From: RH-AL1 sp965214415
GTDB lineage: Bacteria > Pseudomonadota > Alphaproteobacteria > Rhizobiales > Beijerinckiaceae
Assembly (NCBI GenBank): GCA_965214415.1
Contig: CBDCBQ010000003.1
Coordinates: forward strand, 3,596,001-3,660,000
Direction of reading: 5' to 3'
DNA: 64,000 nt
The position numbers and the translations under genes are program-made. Shown here piece after piece: positions 16,714 to 30,222 of this stretch (the first letter of the stretch is position 1; every line of letters begins with the position of its first letter). The notes under the pieces are model-generated. The model had not been told where the DNA came from. It saw nothing but the letters and a program-made list of their open reading frames with translations, and did no database searches.

Positions 16714-17937
16714 TCAGACGAACGCGCCGAACCCGGTGATCGCGCGGCCGACGATCAGCGTGTTCATCTCGCGCGTGCCCTCGTACGAGTAGATCGCCTC
16801 GGCGTCGGCGACGAAACGGGCGACGTGATAATCGACCAGGATGCCATTGCCGCCCATCAGCTCGCGCGCATAGCCGACCGTGTCGCGCATCTTCGTCGTG
16901 CAGACGACCTTGGCGAGCGAGGCGTGCTCGTCCGACATCGTGCCGGCGTCCTGCAGCTGCGACAGGCGCTGCACCATCGCCATCGCGGCGGTGATGTTGC
17001 CGAGCATGCGAACCAGCAAGTCCTGGATCAGCTGAAAGCTCGCGATCGGCTTGCCGAACTGCATGCGGCTCTGTGCGTAGGCCAGCGCGTGCTCGTAGGC
17101 GCCCATGGCGCAGCCGACCGCCTGCCAGGCAACACCGGCGCGCGTCATCCGCAGCACGTCTGCCGTGTCCTTGAAATTGCGGGTCTCCTGCAGGCGATCC
17201 GTCTCGCTGACCCGGCAGTCGGTCAGCGTGATCAGCGCGTTCTGAACGACACGCAGCGCCAGCTTGTGCTCGATCTTGTCGGCGACAAATCCCGGCGTGC
17301 CTTTCTCGACGATGAAGCCCTTGACCTGGTTGTCGGCCTCGTCGCGCGCCCAGATGATCGTGATGTCGCTGAAGGTGGCATTGCCGATCCACTTCTTCTG
17401 GCCGTTCAGCACCCAGCCGTCGCCGTCGCGGCGCGCTGTCGTCATCAGTCCCTGCGCGGCCCCCGACCCGACGTCGGGCTCGGTCAGGCCGAACGCGCCG
17501 AGTGTCTCCATCCGCGCCATCCCCGGCAGCCAACGCTGCTTCTGCTCCTCGGAGCCGCACAGGTAGACCGAGCCCATGGCGAGGCCGGAGTGGACGCCCC
17601 AGAATGTCGAGATCGACGGGTCGACGCGGGCCAGCTCCATCGAGATGAAACCGTTCAGCGTCGTCGAGCCGCCCGCGCAGCCATAGCCCTCGTAGCCGAG
17701 GCCGGCGATGCCGAGCGCCTTCATCGGCTCGATGATCTCGAACGGGAATGTCGCGTTCGACCAATGCTCGCGGATCACGGGCGCGACGTGCTCGGCGAGG
17801 AAAGCCCGCACGCGCAGGACGATCGCCTGCTCCTCCGGCGCCAAGGTGCCGAGCATGTCGTAGAAGTCGGCGTCCGGCAGCGGCAGCGGCTTGTCCTTGT
17901 GGTACTGCTGATCGAGGGAGACGCTGCCGCTGGTCAT
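16714..17937 (-). CDS. Acyl-CoA dehydrogenase, glutaryl-CoA dehydrogenase-like
   Basis: 407 residues with all three acyl-CoA dehydrogenase domains. FAD/substrate motifs GAFGLTEPDVGSGA and LNGQKKWIGNA are present, and the catalytic Glu sits in YSYEGTREMN, followed by the end GRAITGFGAF, as in glutaryl-CoA dehydrogenases. It would oxidise an acyl-CoA in the cytoplasm, passing electrons to ETF. Glutaryl-CoA specificity is probable but not proven; short-chain acyl-CoA is the alternative. First gene of the SOUL-ogt transcript. Confidence 0.86.
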   Translation of the reverse strand: MTSGSVSLDQQYHKDKPLPLPDADFYDMLGTLAPEEQAIVLRVRAFLAEHVAPVIREHWSNATFPFEIIEPMKALGIAGLGYEGYGCAGGSTTLNGFISMELARVDPSISTFWGVHSGLAMGSVYLCGSEEQKQRWLPGMARMETLGAFGLTEPDVGSGAAQGLMTTARRDGDGWVLNGQKKWIGNATFSDITIIWARDEADNQVKGFIVEKGTPGFVADKIEHKLALRVVQNALITLTDCRVSETDRLQETRNFKDTADVLRMTRAGVAWQAVGCAMGAYEHALAYAQSRMQFGKPIASFQLIQDLLVRMLGNITAAMAMVQRLSQLQDAGTMSDEHASLAKVVCTTKMRDTVGYARELMGGNGILVDYHVARFVADAEAIYSYEGTREMNTLIVGRAITGFGAFV

Positions 17938-18000
17938 CTTGAACCTTCCTTACCGAGCCAAAGCGGCCTCCGATTTGAGGTAGCGCGACCGCTTTCGACC

Positions 18001-18657
18001 TCAATGCGCCGAACGGCTCGCCGTTGCGCGCCCTGGATTCGACCGGTCTGCCCCGCTAGTCGCCCGCAGCTCGGTCGAGGATAGCGTCGATCGCTTGTCG
18101 TGCAGCAGCACGTAGGCCGGCGGGCGGCTCGTCGGGAGCCGCGAGGCGTAGCTCTCGTCGAGGCGTGCATCGCGCAACGCGGCCGCCGCCGGCGCCTGTG
18201 CCGCCCGCAGCGTCGAGCCAGGTCGATCGATGACGCCAATCGGGATCGTCTCGATGATCGCGCGCCAGTGTTTCCAGCGGTGCAGGTCGGCGAACGAATC
18301 GGCGCCCATCAGCAGCACGAAGCGGATCGCCCGATGGCGCTCGTGAAGAACAGCGATCGTGTCGCATGTGTAGCGCGAGCCCAGCGTCTGCTCGAACCCG
18401 GTGACGACGATCTTCGGATGCGCGGCGAGACGCCGGGCCGCCTCGATGCGCTCGTCCACGGATGGCAGGTCGCGCGTGTCCTTGAAGGGGTTGCCGGGCG
18501 AGACCAGCCACCAGACCCAGTCGAGCCTGAGCCGGCGCAGCGCGATAAGGCTTGCGGAGCGATGGCCGTCGTGCGGCGGGTTGAAGCTGCCGCCGAAGAG
18601 GCCGATCCGCTGGCCGCGCGCCAGGGGCGGCAGGCCTGCGAATCCTTTCGATATCAT
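18001..18657 (-). CDS. nadD: Nicotinate-nucleotide adenylyltransferase
   Basis: 218 residues. The nucleotidyltransferase signature GLFGGSFNPPHDGHR and the C-terminal STLSSTELR are intact, with LLMGADSFADLHRWKHW between them. NadD converts nicotinate mononucleotide to deamido-NAD in NAD synthesis. It follows proA by 4 bp, the usual rhizobial proA-nadD order. The last about 20 residues are polar and variable. Confidence 0.95.
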   Translation of the reverse strand: MISKGFAGLPPLARGQRIGLFGGSFNPPHDGHRSASLIALRRLRLDWVWWLVSPGNPFKDTRDLPSVDERIEAARRLAAHPKIVVTGFEQTLGSRYTCDTIAVLHERHRAIRFVLLMGADSFADLHRWKHWRAIIETIPIGVIDRPGSTLRAAQAPAAAALRDARLDESYASRLPTSRPPAYVLLHDKRSTLSSTELRATSGADRSNPGRATASRSAH

Positions 18658-18661
18658 GCGC

Positions 18662-19948
18662 TCACGGGCGGATCTGTCCGTTGCCGTGCACCCGATATTT
18701 GAATGTCGTCAGCTGCTCGATGCCGACCGGCCCGCGCGCGTGCAGGCGGCCTGTCGCGATGCCGATCTCGCCGCCGAAGCCGAACTCGCCGCCGTCGGCG
18801 AATTGCGTCGAGGCGTTGTGCATCACGATCGCCGAATCGACCTCGCGCAGGAACTTGTCGGCGGCGGCCTGGCTCTCGGTGACGATACAGTCGGTGTGGC
18901 GCGAGCCGTAGCGCTCGATATGGTCGATCGCCGCCTCGGTCCCGTCGACGAGCTTCACGGCGAGGATCGCGTCGAGATATTCGGTGGCCCAGTCGGCCTT
19001 CGTCGCCGGCACGACGCGCGGATCGATGCGCGCGGTGGCCGCGTCGCCGCGGATCTCGCAGCCGGCATCGAGCATCATCATCACGAGATCGCGGTGGAGC
19101 GGCGAGGCGCGATCGACGAGCAAGGTCTCGGCGGCGCCGCAAATCGAGACACGACGCAGCTTGGCGTTGCGCACGATCGCCATCGCCTTGGCACGTTGCG
19201 CGCTTCGCTCGACGTAGACGTGATTGACGCCCTCGAGGTGGGCGAACACCGGCACCCGCGCCTCGGCCTGCACGCGGGCGACGAGGCTCGGGCCGCCGCG
19301 CGGCACGATGACGTCGATGGCACCGTCGAGGCCGGTCAGCATCAGGCCGACGGCGGCGCGGTCGCGCACCGGCACCAGCGTGATCGACGCCTCGGGCAGG
19401 CCGACCGCCCGCAGACCCTCGACGAGGCAGGCGTGGATCAGGCTCGCCGAATGAAATGCCTCGGACCCGCCGCGCAGGATCGCCGCATTGCCGGACTTGA
19501 GGCAGAGCGCGCCAGCGTCCGCCGTGACGGCGGGCCGGCTCTCGTAGATGATGCCGATGACGCCGAGCGGCACCGCGACGCGTTCGATGACGAGGCCGTT
19601 CGGGCGCTTGAACGTGTCCTGGATGTGCCCGACCGGGTCGGGCAGCTTGGCGATCGCATCGAGGCCGCGGGCGATCCCCCCGATTCGCCCTTCGTCGAGT
19701 ACCAGGCGATCGACGAAGGCGGGCGCCGTTCCCCTGGCGCGTGCCTCGGCGACGTCGCGTTGGTTCGCGGCGAGAATGTCACGCGCGCGCTCGCGAACGG
19801 TCGCCGCTGCCACCGTCAACACCTGTGATCGCGCCGCGTCGGTCGACAAGGCGAGGCCGCGCGCCGCGGCGCGAGCTTCACGCCCCAGCGCGCTCATCAC
19901 CACCTGCAGGTCGGTCTCGACGCCGGCGACGATCTTCAGCGGTTCCAT
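18662..19948 (-). CDS. proA: Gamma-glutamyl phosphate reductase
   Basis: 428 residues of the aldehyde-dehydrogenase-fold ProA family. YESRPAVTADAGALCLKSGN, the catalytic Cys region (VSICGAAETLLVD) and the C-terminal GRLHARGPVGIEQLTTFKY are all recognisable. It catalyses NADPH-dependent reduction of glutamyl-5-phosphate to the semialdehyde in proline synthesis. proB, often adjacent, is not upstream here; gltB is divergent instead. Co-transcribed with nadD. Confidence 0.96.
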   Translation of the reverse strand: MEPLKIVAGVETDLQVVMSALGREARAAARGLALSTDAARSQVLTVAAATVRERARDILAANQRDVAEARARGTAPAFVDRLVLDEGRIGGIARGLDAIAKLPDPVGHIQDTFKRPNGLVIERVAVPLGVIGIIYESRPAVTADAGALCLKSGNAAILRGGSEAFHSASLIHACLVEGLRAVGLPEASITLVPVRDRAAVGLMLTGLDGAIDVIVPRGGPSLVARVQAEARVPVFAHLEGVNHVYVERSAQRAKAMAIVRNAKLRRVSICGAAETLLVDRASPLHRDLVMMMLDAGCEIRGDAATARIDPRVVPATKADWATEYLDAILAVKLVDGTEAAIDHIERYGSRHTDCIVTESQAAADKFLREVDSAIVMHNASTQFADGGEFGFGGEIGIATGRLHARGPVGIEQLTTFKYRVHGNGQIRP

Positions 19949-20243
19949 ACGCCCTTATCGCCGCCGTCGCCGCCTGCCGCAAGGCGGTTGTGAGGGCGGT
20001 GGACTCTCGCTCGGGATCGCCGGGCAGACGTCACGCGTCACGGTGTCGCCGCGTGGCGCCGCCCGACGCGTTTTCGCCATGTTGACTCGGGTCGCCGGCT
20101 CGCCTCTTGATCGGCACCACGCTTGCAGGCAGCATCGGACACGCTTGTCAGGCAGGCCGTTTCCGCATAATCGCACGATAGGACAGGATTGCTGACCAAT
20201 CTTGTGCCTAAGGTGCGCGCCGGGCCCAGGTTGGGGAAGATCG

Positions 20244-25010
<4,767 letters not shown>

Positions 25011-25054
25011 GCCTCGACGGACATCGATATACTCAGAAGGCGGGCTGGGAACGT

Positions 25055-26476
25055 ATGGGCAAGATCACGGGCTTCCTCGAGATCGATCGGCGTGACCGGC
25101 GCTACACGCCGGCGGCGGACCGCATCCGCAATTACAAGGAGTTCACGATCCCGTTGTCCGAGGAGGCGGTGCGCGACCAGGGCGCACGCTGCATGGACTG
25201 CGGCATCCCGTATTGCCATAATGGCTGCCCGGTCAACAATCAGATCCCGGACTGGAACGACCTCGTCTATCATGGCAATTGGGAGGAGGCGTCGCGCAAC
25301 CTCCATTCGACCAACAACTTTCCGGAGTTCACCGGCCGCATCTGCCCCGCGCCCTGCGAGGCATCGTGCACGCTGAACCTCACCGAACAGCCGGTAACAA
25401 TCAAATCGATCGAGTGCTCGATCGTCGATCGCGCGTTCTTGAACGGATGGGTCAAGCCCGATGTGTTCGGCCGCCGGACCGGCAAGACGGTGGCGGTGAT
25501 CGGCTCCGGTCCGGCTGGCCTCGCCTGTGCCCAGCAGCTCGCTCGCGCCGGCCACGAGGTGCACGTCTACGAAAAGCACGCCAAGCCGGGCGGTCTCCTG
25601 CGCTACGGTATCCCCGATTTCAAGATGGAGAAGCATCTGATCGACCGACGGGTCAGCCAGATGGAGGCGGAGGGCGTCAAGTTCCATTGCAACGTCCATG
25701 TCGGCAATGACGTCGCGCCCGCCGGCCTGCTCGCGAATTACGACTCCATCGTTCTCGCGGGAGGTTCCGAGAAGCCGCGTGATCTGCCGATCCCCGGGCG
25801 CGATCTTCATGGCGTCCATTTCGCCATGGACTTCCTACCGCAGCAGAACCGACGGGTCAGCCAGGAGGCGTTTCAGTCGAACGATCCGATCCTCGCCACC
25901 GGCAAGCACGTCATCGTCATCGGCGGAGGCGACACGGGGTCGGACTGCATCGGCACCTCGATCCGGCAGGGCGCGCTCTCGGTGACGCAGCTCGAGATCA
26001 TGCCGGAGCCGCCGACCAAGGAGAACAAGCTTCTCACTTGGCCGGACTGGCCGCTGAAGCTGCGCACCTCGTCCTCGCAGGAGGAAGGCGCCAATCGCGA
26101 TTTCGCCGTGCTGACGAAGGAGTTCCACGGCACGCCCGACGGCAACGTCAAGGCGCTGCGCTGCGTGCGCGTGGACGGCAAGATGACCGAGGTCGAGGGC
26201 TCCGCCTTCGAGCAGCGTGCCGATCTCGTGCTGCTGGCAATGGGCTTCGTCTCGCCGATCTCCGAGGGTCTGCTCGCGGGCCTCGGCGTCGATCTCGACA
26301 AGCGTGGTAACGTGATCGCCGACCAAAAAGCCTACGCGTCCTCGGTCGATAAGGTATTCGCCTGTGGCGACATGCGACGCGGTCAATCATTGGTGGTCTG
26401 GGCGATTCGCGAGGGGCGCCAGGCCGCGCATTCGGTCGACAAGGCACTGATGGGCGAGACGGTGCTACCGCGGTAG
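25055..26476 (+). CDS. gltD: Glutamate synthase (NADPH) small subunit
   Basis: 473 residues. An N-terminal 4Fe-4S domain (CMDCGIPYCHNGCP and CPAPCEASC) is followed by an FAD site (VAVIGSGPAGLACAQQLA) and an NADPH site (VIVIGGGDTGSDCIGTSIR). It feeds electrons from NADPH to GltB. It begins 44 bp after gltB with no terminator between, so gltBD is an operon. Length and motifs are standard. Confidence 0.98.
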   Translation: MGKITGFLEIDRRDRRYTPAADRIRNYKEFTIPLSEEAVRDQGARCMDCGIPYCHNGCPVNNQIPDWNDLVYHGNWEEASRNLHSTNNFPEFTGRICPAPCEASCTLNLTEQPVTIKSIECSIVDRAFLNGWVKPDVFGRRTGKTVAVIGSGPAGLACAQQLARAGHEVHVYEKHAKPGGLLRYGIPDFKMEKHLIDRRVSQMEAEGVKFHCNVHVGNDVAPAGLLANYDSIVLAGGSEKPRDLPIPGRDLHGVHFAMDFLPQQNRRVSQEAFQSNDPILATGKHVIVIGGGDTGSDCIGTSIRQGALSVTQLEIMPEPPTKENKLLTWPDWPLKLRTSSSQEEGANRDFAVLTKEFHGTPDGNVKALRCVRVDGKMTEVEGSAFEQRADLVLLAMGFVSPISEGLLAGLGVDLDKRGNVIADQKAYASSVDKVFACGDMRRGQSLVVWAIREGRQAAHSVDKALMGETVLPR

Positions 26477-26638
26477 GTCGCGCGAGACGATCGACCGCCA
26501 ACCGCAAAGGGGCAAGTATCGCCTGCACAATACATCTTGGAAGAATGCGCTTTTCCGCGTATTCCCGATTTGTGATCGTGATTTAACGATCGCGCGACAC
26601 CCGGCCGACAGCGTCCGGGCTTACAAGCTGGTGACGTG

Positions 26639-27103
26639 ATGAAGCGCGAGTTGGCCGATGTCGATACGCTGCTCGATCCGCTCGACATCGATAACCAGCT
26701 TTGCTTCGCGCTCTACGCCGCGGCTCATTCCATCAAGAAGGCCTACCGCCCTCTGCTCGAGGAGCTCGGGCTCACCTACCCGCAATATCTGATCCTTATC
26801 GTGCTGTGGAAGACCGACGCGCTCAAGGTCAGCGAGATCGGCGAGCGGCTGAGCCTCGACTCGGGGACGCTGACGCCGGTCCTGAAGCGGCTTGAGACGG
26901 CAGGCCTGGTCCGGCGCACGCGCCGCCTCAAGGACGAGCGCGAGGTGGAGATCGGCCTGACCGCCGCTGGACTTGCGTTGCGCGATCGCGCCATCGGCGT
27001 GCGCTGCGAGATCGTCCGTCAGCTCCAGATGAGCGAGACCGAGATCGCCGATCTGCGGGGCAGGCTCAACTCGGTCATCGCCACGCTGGTCGACGCCGAC
27101 TGA
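26639..27103 (+). CDS. ohrR: OhrR-type MarR family peroxide-sensing repressor
   Basis: About 154 residues. The peroxide-sensing Cys is in the conserved DNQLCFALYAAAH near the N-terminus, and the winged-helix region reads LGLTYPQYLILIVLW...LSLDSGTLTPVLKRLE as in OhrR. It normally represses ohr (organic hydroperoxide reductase) until oxidised. No ohr gene is adjacent; the next gene is the AT-rich cassette. A GTG three bases upstream (26636) is an alternative start. Confidence 0.85.
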   Translation: MKRELADVDTLLDPLDIDNQLCFALYAAAHSIKKAYRPLLEELGLTYPQYLILIVLWKTDALKVSEIGERLSLDSGTLTPVLKRLETAGLVRRTRRLKDEREVEIGLTAAGLALRDRAIGVRCEIVRQLQMSETEIADLRGRLNSVIATLVDAD

Positions 27104-27290
27104 GGAGCGGTCCTCCGACGCGTTGATGCCGCACCGCAATATGAGTCGGGGGAGGGCCTTGAGGGAAGGCTGAGAGCACGCACAGCTGCGCTGCGCGTTG
27201 CGGGCAGCCCTTGTTTAAAGGAAGTTGCCGAATCCACAACAAAAGCGTTTCAAGAATTTCGCTTGACGTGCGTCGAAGGGAGAACTGACT

Positions 27291-27452
27291 TTGAAAAAGC
27301 TCGTCGACCGGGCCAATCACATTATGGAGATCGTAGGAATGTTCAAAGAAACTCTCGCGCGCTGGTTCGATGATCTGGAACGATTTTATTATAATTTCGA
27401 CCCGAGAAGCATGAATGTTTGCCGGCCTTATAGGATGAATACTCCTAGATAG
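27291..27452 (+). CDS. 53-residue peptide, candidate modified-peptide precursor
   Basis: A short AT-rich reading frame, read from TTG 27291 with an AAGGGAG Shine-Dalgarno 8 nt upstream. ATGs at 27324 and 27339 are in-frame alternatives. The first about 30 residues form an amphipathic helix (EIVGMFKETLARWFDDLERF); the tail is short, Tyr/Arg-rich, with one Cys (NVCRPYRMNTPR). It contains a Glu-x3-Tyr spacing (ERFYY), as in PqqA. Its stop lies 12 bp before the RRE/haem-oxygenase-like gene, whose GGAG sits in the gap, so the two are coupled. The precursor role is inference from layout and shape. Confidence 0.58.
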   Translation: MKKLVDRANHIMEIVGMFKETLARWFDDLERFYYNFDPRSMNVCRPYRMNTPR

Positions 27453-27464
27453 CGGAGCTTTCCA

Positions 27465-28445
27465 ATGTTCCTTCTGCATCCAGATCTGGCGGTCCATCAA
27501 GCGACAGGTCGCTTGACGATCGAGGACCGGGATCTTCGTCTGAGTTTTGAAGGCAGCGATGCTCTGTTGGCTGGTACGGTGATCAGGTCTTGTGGGCGTG
27601 CCGCGAGCGTCGAGGCAGTCGCTGAGGCCGCGGCAAGGGACGTGCCGACGACCGAGGCTATGGTCAGCCTGCTGGAGCGTGAGTCTTTCGTTCTTCGTAT
27701 GGACTATTTTGATGTTATGCACGCAGATGAGGCTATTATTGCGATCAAACATGCTGCTCTATTTTGGAATAAGCACGTCATGTCCCAAAACTTTCCGCTA
27801 AGGCTTTTTAGTGGCGAGGCTACTCGCATTGAGGTGCTGGGTTGGGGTATCGAGTTTTATCATTTTGTTCGTGCCGCCCGCGAATACATGGCTCAAGGAG
27901 CCAGCCGCACCGACGGACCATCGGCTGCTCTGTCTAAATTGTGGGATCATTTTGTTGAAGAAGCTTTCCACGATGAAATATTCCTCGATGGCTTGGTCGA
28001 CTGTGGCTTGGATCGGGGGGACATCGAGGGTCGGCCGCCGCTCGCATCAACGATGGCATTGCTGAACCATCTATGGGAATGCGCCGAGGAAGGCGATATC
28101 GACTACACAGCAGTCTTTGCAGTCATGCAACCCGGACTAAATCAATTTACCCATCAAGATATCAAGAAAAAGTATGACCTTCTACGAGCGTCCTACTCGC
28201 TGACGGCGTTTCTGTTCGATGCGTTTGAAAAGCATGAATCTATCGATGTCGATCTGGACCACTCGAATTTGACAATTGAGCCGCTTATCAGGCTCAAAAA
28301 ATTCGTGACCCGTAGCAAATTGACAAGAATAGTTAATAAAATCCGGAGAACCGCTGAGTTCTTCATCATATTTTTGAGGGTATTCCTCAATACTATAGAT
28401 CAGAGTTCAAACTTCGATATCGTCAGATACCGAACGCTAGCCTGA
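27465..28445 (+). CDS. Putative RRE (PqqD-like) domain fused to haem-oxygenase-fold iron enzyme
   Basis: 326 residues, clearly lower GC than its neighbours. Residues 1-85 (HPDLAVHQATGRLTIEDRDL then FEGSDALLAGTVIRSCG and a helical end) have the strand-rich start and winged-helix layout of PqqD-type RiPP recognition elements. Residues about 95-300 are all-helical with EFYHFVRAAREYM and WDHFVEEAFHDEIFLDGL, the acidic/His ligand pattern of TenA/PqqC/haem-oxygenase-like diiron proteins. GGAG lies 7 nt before the ATG. No signal peptide. A peptide-modifying oxygenase is inferred; a plain TenA-like protein is the alternative. Confidence 0.62.
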   Translation: MFLLHPDLAVHQATGRLTIEDRDLRLSFEGSDALLAGTVIRSCGRAASVEAVAEAAARDVPTTEAMVSLLERESFVLRMDYFDVMHADEAIIAIKHAALFWNKHVMSQNFPLRLFSGEATRIEVLGWGIEFYHFVRAAREYMAQGASRTDGPSAALSKLWDHFVEEAFHDEIFLDGLVDCGLDRGDIEGRPPLASTMALLNHLWECAEEGDIDYTAVFAVMQPGLNQFTHQDIKKKYDLLRASYSLTAFLFDAFEKHESIDVDLDHSNLTIEPLIRLKKFVTRSKLTRIVNKIRRTAEFFIIFLRVFLNTIDQSSNFDIVRYRTLA

Positions 28446-28509
28446 TTTTTTACGCGGGATGTAAACCCTGATTGGAGATGCCACGTTCTGAGCCCGCAGC
28501 TACCGTCGG

Positions 28510-29310
28510 TCAGAGCACCACGACGCGGGTGCCGACCGGGACGCGGGTGTAGAGGTCGATCACGTCGGCGTTCATCATCCGGATACAGCCCGACGAGACG
28601 GCTTGGCCGATCGTGTCCGGCTCGTTGGTCCCGTGGATGCGGAAGCCGGTGTCGCCCTTGCCGTTGAACAGGTAGAGCGCGCGCGCGCCGAGCGGGTTCT
28701 CGATGCCGCCTTCCATGTGCAGCGGCAGGTCCGGGCGACGCTTCAGCATGGCGGCGGGCGGTGTCCAGCCCGGCCATTCGGCTTTGCGCTCCACCTTGGC
28801 GGTGCCGTGCCATGAGAAGCCCTCGCGGCCGACGCCGATCCCGTATTGCAGCGCCTGGCCATCGCGCTCGACCAGATAGAGGTGGCGCGATTCGGTATCG
28901 ATGACGATGGTGCCGGCCGGCTGCCGGGTTGGGTTCGCCACTTCGACCATGGTGCGGCGGTTGGCGTTCTCGCCCAGATCGTACCGGCCGCCGTCGCGAC
29001 CACCGTCGGCTGGGTTGGCGTAATACGGCTCGCGGCCCTGGTCATAGGCCTGCGGCGGCGGCGCGCGGCGATCATCGGGGTAATAGGCGTTGCCGCCGCG
29101 TGTGTCCGGCGCATAGTAGCCGCGCTGGCGAGACGGCACGTAGCCACGACCCTCGCCATAGAAGGGATCGTAGGCCGGGCTGTTCTGGAAATAGCTGGGG
29201 CCGGCATCGTAGCCGTACCCGTAGCCGCCACGATCCTGCGCGGCCGCGGAGCCAGCGGCCATGAAGCCGACCAGGGACAAGGTCGCGAACCAAACGATCT
29301 TACGAGACAT
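28510..29310 (-). CDS. L,D-transpeptidase (YkuD family), Gly/Tyr-rich N-terminus
   Basis: 266 residues. A signal peptide (FATLSLVGFMAAGSAAAQ) is followed by about 85 residues rich in Gly, Tyr, Pro and Asp, then the YkuD domain (about 130-266). The catalytic motif HGTNEP...SSGCIRMMNADV is intact, with the nucleophilic Cys in SSGC. It forms 3-3 peptidoglycan cross-links or anchors proteins in the periplasm. A near-identical catalytic domain lies 150 bp upstream in the next gene, so the two are tandem paralogues. Confidence 0.93.
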   Translation of the reverse strand: MSRKIVWFATLSLVGFMAAGSAAAQDRGGYGYGYDAGPSYFQNSPAYDPFYGEGRGYVPSRQRGYYAPDTRGGNAYYPDDRRAPPPQAYDQGREPYYANPADGGRDGGRYDLGENANRRTMVEVANPTRQPAGTIVIDTESRHLYLVERDGQALQYGIGVGREGFSWHGTAKVERKAEWPGWTPPAAMLKRRPDLPLHMEGGIENPLGARALYLFNGKGDTGFRIHGTNEPDTIGQAVSSGCIRMMNADVIDLYTRVPVGTRVVVL

Positions 29311-29455
29311 GATCCACCCGTGCGCCGGCCATCATGGCCACCATCGTCATTCGGGAGGGAAAGCGGCGAAAGTACGAAAACGGCACGGGTCCGAGGACCC
29401 GCGCCGGTGCTTCGTGGTCTAGTGTGGCCGAAATGAACCTGTCGCGGTTGGTTGT

Positions 29456-30112
29456 TCAGAGAACGACGACATGAGTGCCGATCTTGACGCGCGTGTAGAG
29501 GTCCTCGACATCGGCGTTCATCATGCGAATGCAGCCGGAGGAGACCGCCTGGCCGATCGTGTCCGGCTCGTTGGTGCCATGGATGCGGAAGCCGGTGTCG
29601 CCTTTGCCGTTATAGAGGTACAGCGCGCGGGCGCCGAGAGGGTTGCCGAGGCCGCCCTTCATGAAGTGCGGGATATCGGGGCGGCGCTTGATCATCTCCG
29701 GCGGGGGCGTCCACGCCGGCCATTCGGCGCGGCGGGCAATGTGGGCGTCGCCCGACCAGGTAAAGCCCTCGCGGCCGACACCGATCGAGTAGCGCATCGC
29801 CTGGCCGCTGCCCTGCGAGAGGTAGAGATAACGGTTCTTGGTGTCGACCGTGACGGTGCCTGGCGCGGCTTCGGTCGGGTCGGAAACCGCGACCCGCGTG
29901 GTCATCGTCGAAGCCTGCGGGGCGAGATCGGCGGTATCGCCGGTGACGGCGACCGAGCGGCCGGTCTGCAGCCCGCTCGCATCAGCCTGATAGGCCGGCG
30001 CCTGCTGCGGCGTGAAGAAGTCGAAGAGGCCGGCCGCGGACGCCGAGCCCGAGAACGAAAACATAACGGTAACGGCTGCGACGCCGCCTTTCAGCGCATT
30101 TGAACGTGTCAT
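29456..30112 (-). CDS. L,D-transpeptidase (YkuD family), second tandem copy
   Basis: 218 residues from ATG 30112, which directly precedes a signal peptide ending SGSASA; the frame is open further upstream but non-coding in character. The YkuD domain covers about residues 80-218 with HGTNEPDTIGQAVSSGCIRM, identical over this span to its neighbour. It lacks the long Gly/Tyr linker of the first copy. Periplasmic peptidoglycan cross-linking is expected. The spacing of 145 bp to the downstream copy suggests separate expression is possible. Confidence 0.93.
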   Translation of the reverse strand: MTRSNALKGGVAAVTVMFSFSGSASAAGLFDFFTPQQAPAYQADASGLQTGRSVAVTGDTADLAPQASTMTTRVAVSDPTEAAPGTVTVDTKNRYLYLSQGSGQAMRYSIGVGREGFTWSGDAHIARRAEWPAWTPPPEMIKRRPDIPHFMKGGLGNPLGARALYLYNGKGDTGFRIHGTNEPDTIGQAVSSGCIRMMNADVEDLYTRVKIGTHVVVL

Positions 30113-30222
30113 GACCCGACCCCTCGGATGGCGCCATTCGTGGCGCCTACAAAACGAGAATGTCGCACCTCTACAGTTCGTTCCGGGCTTAGCACACCGA
30201 TGCCACAAAAAAGTCGCCAAGG

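Noticed and set aside
20145..20171. gltB promoter TTGTCA...CATAAT
   Set aside because: Boxes are plausible but the spacer is 15 bp, too short to call with confidence.
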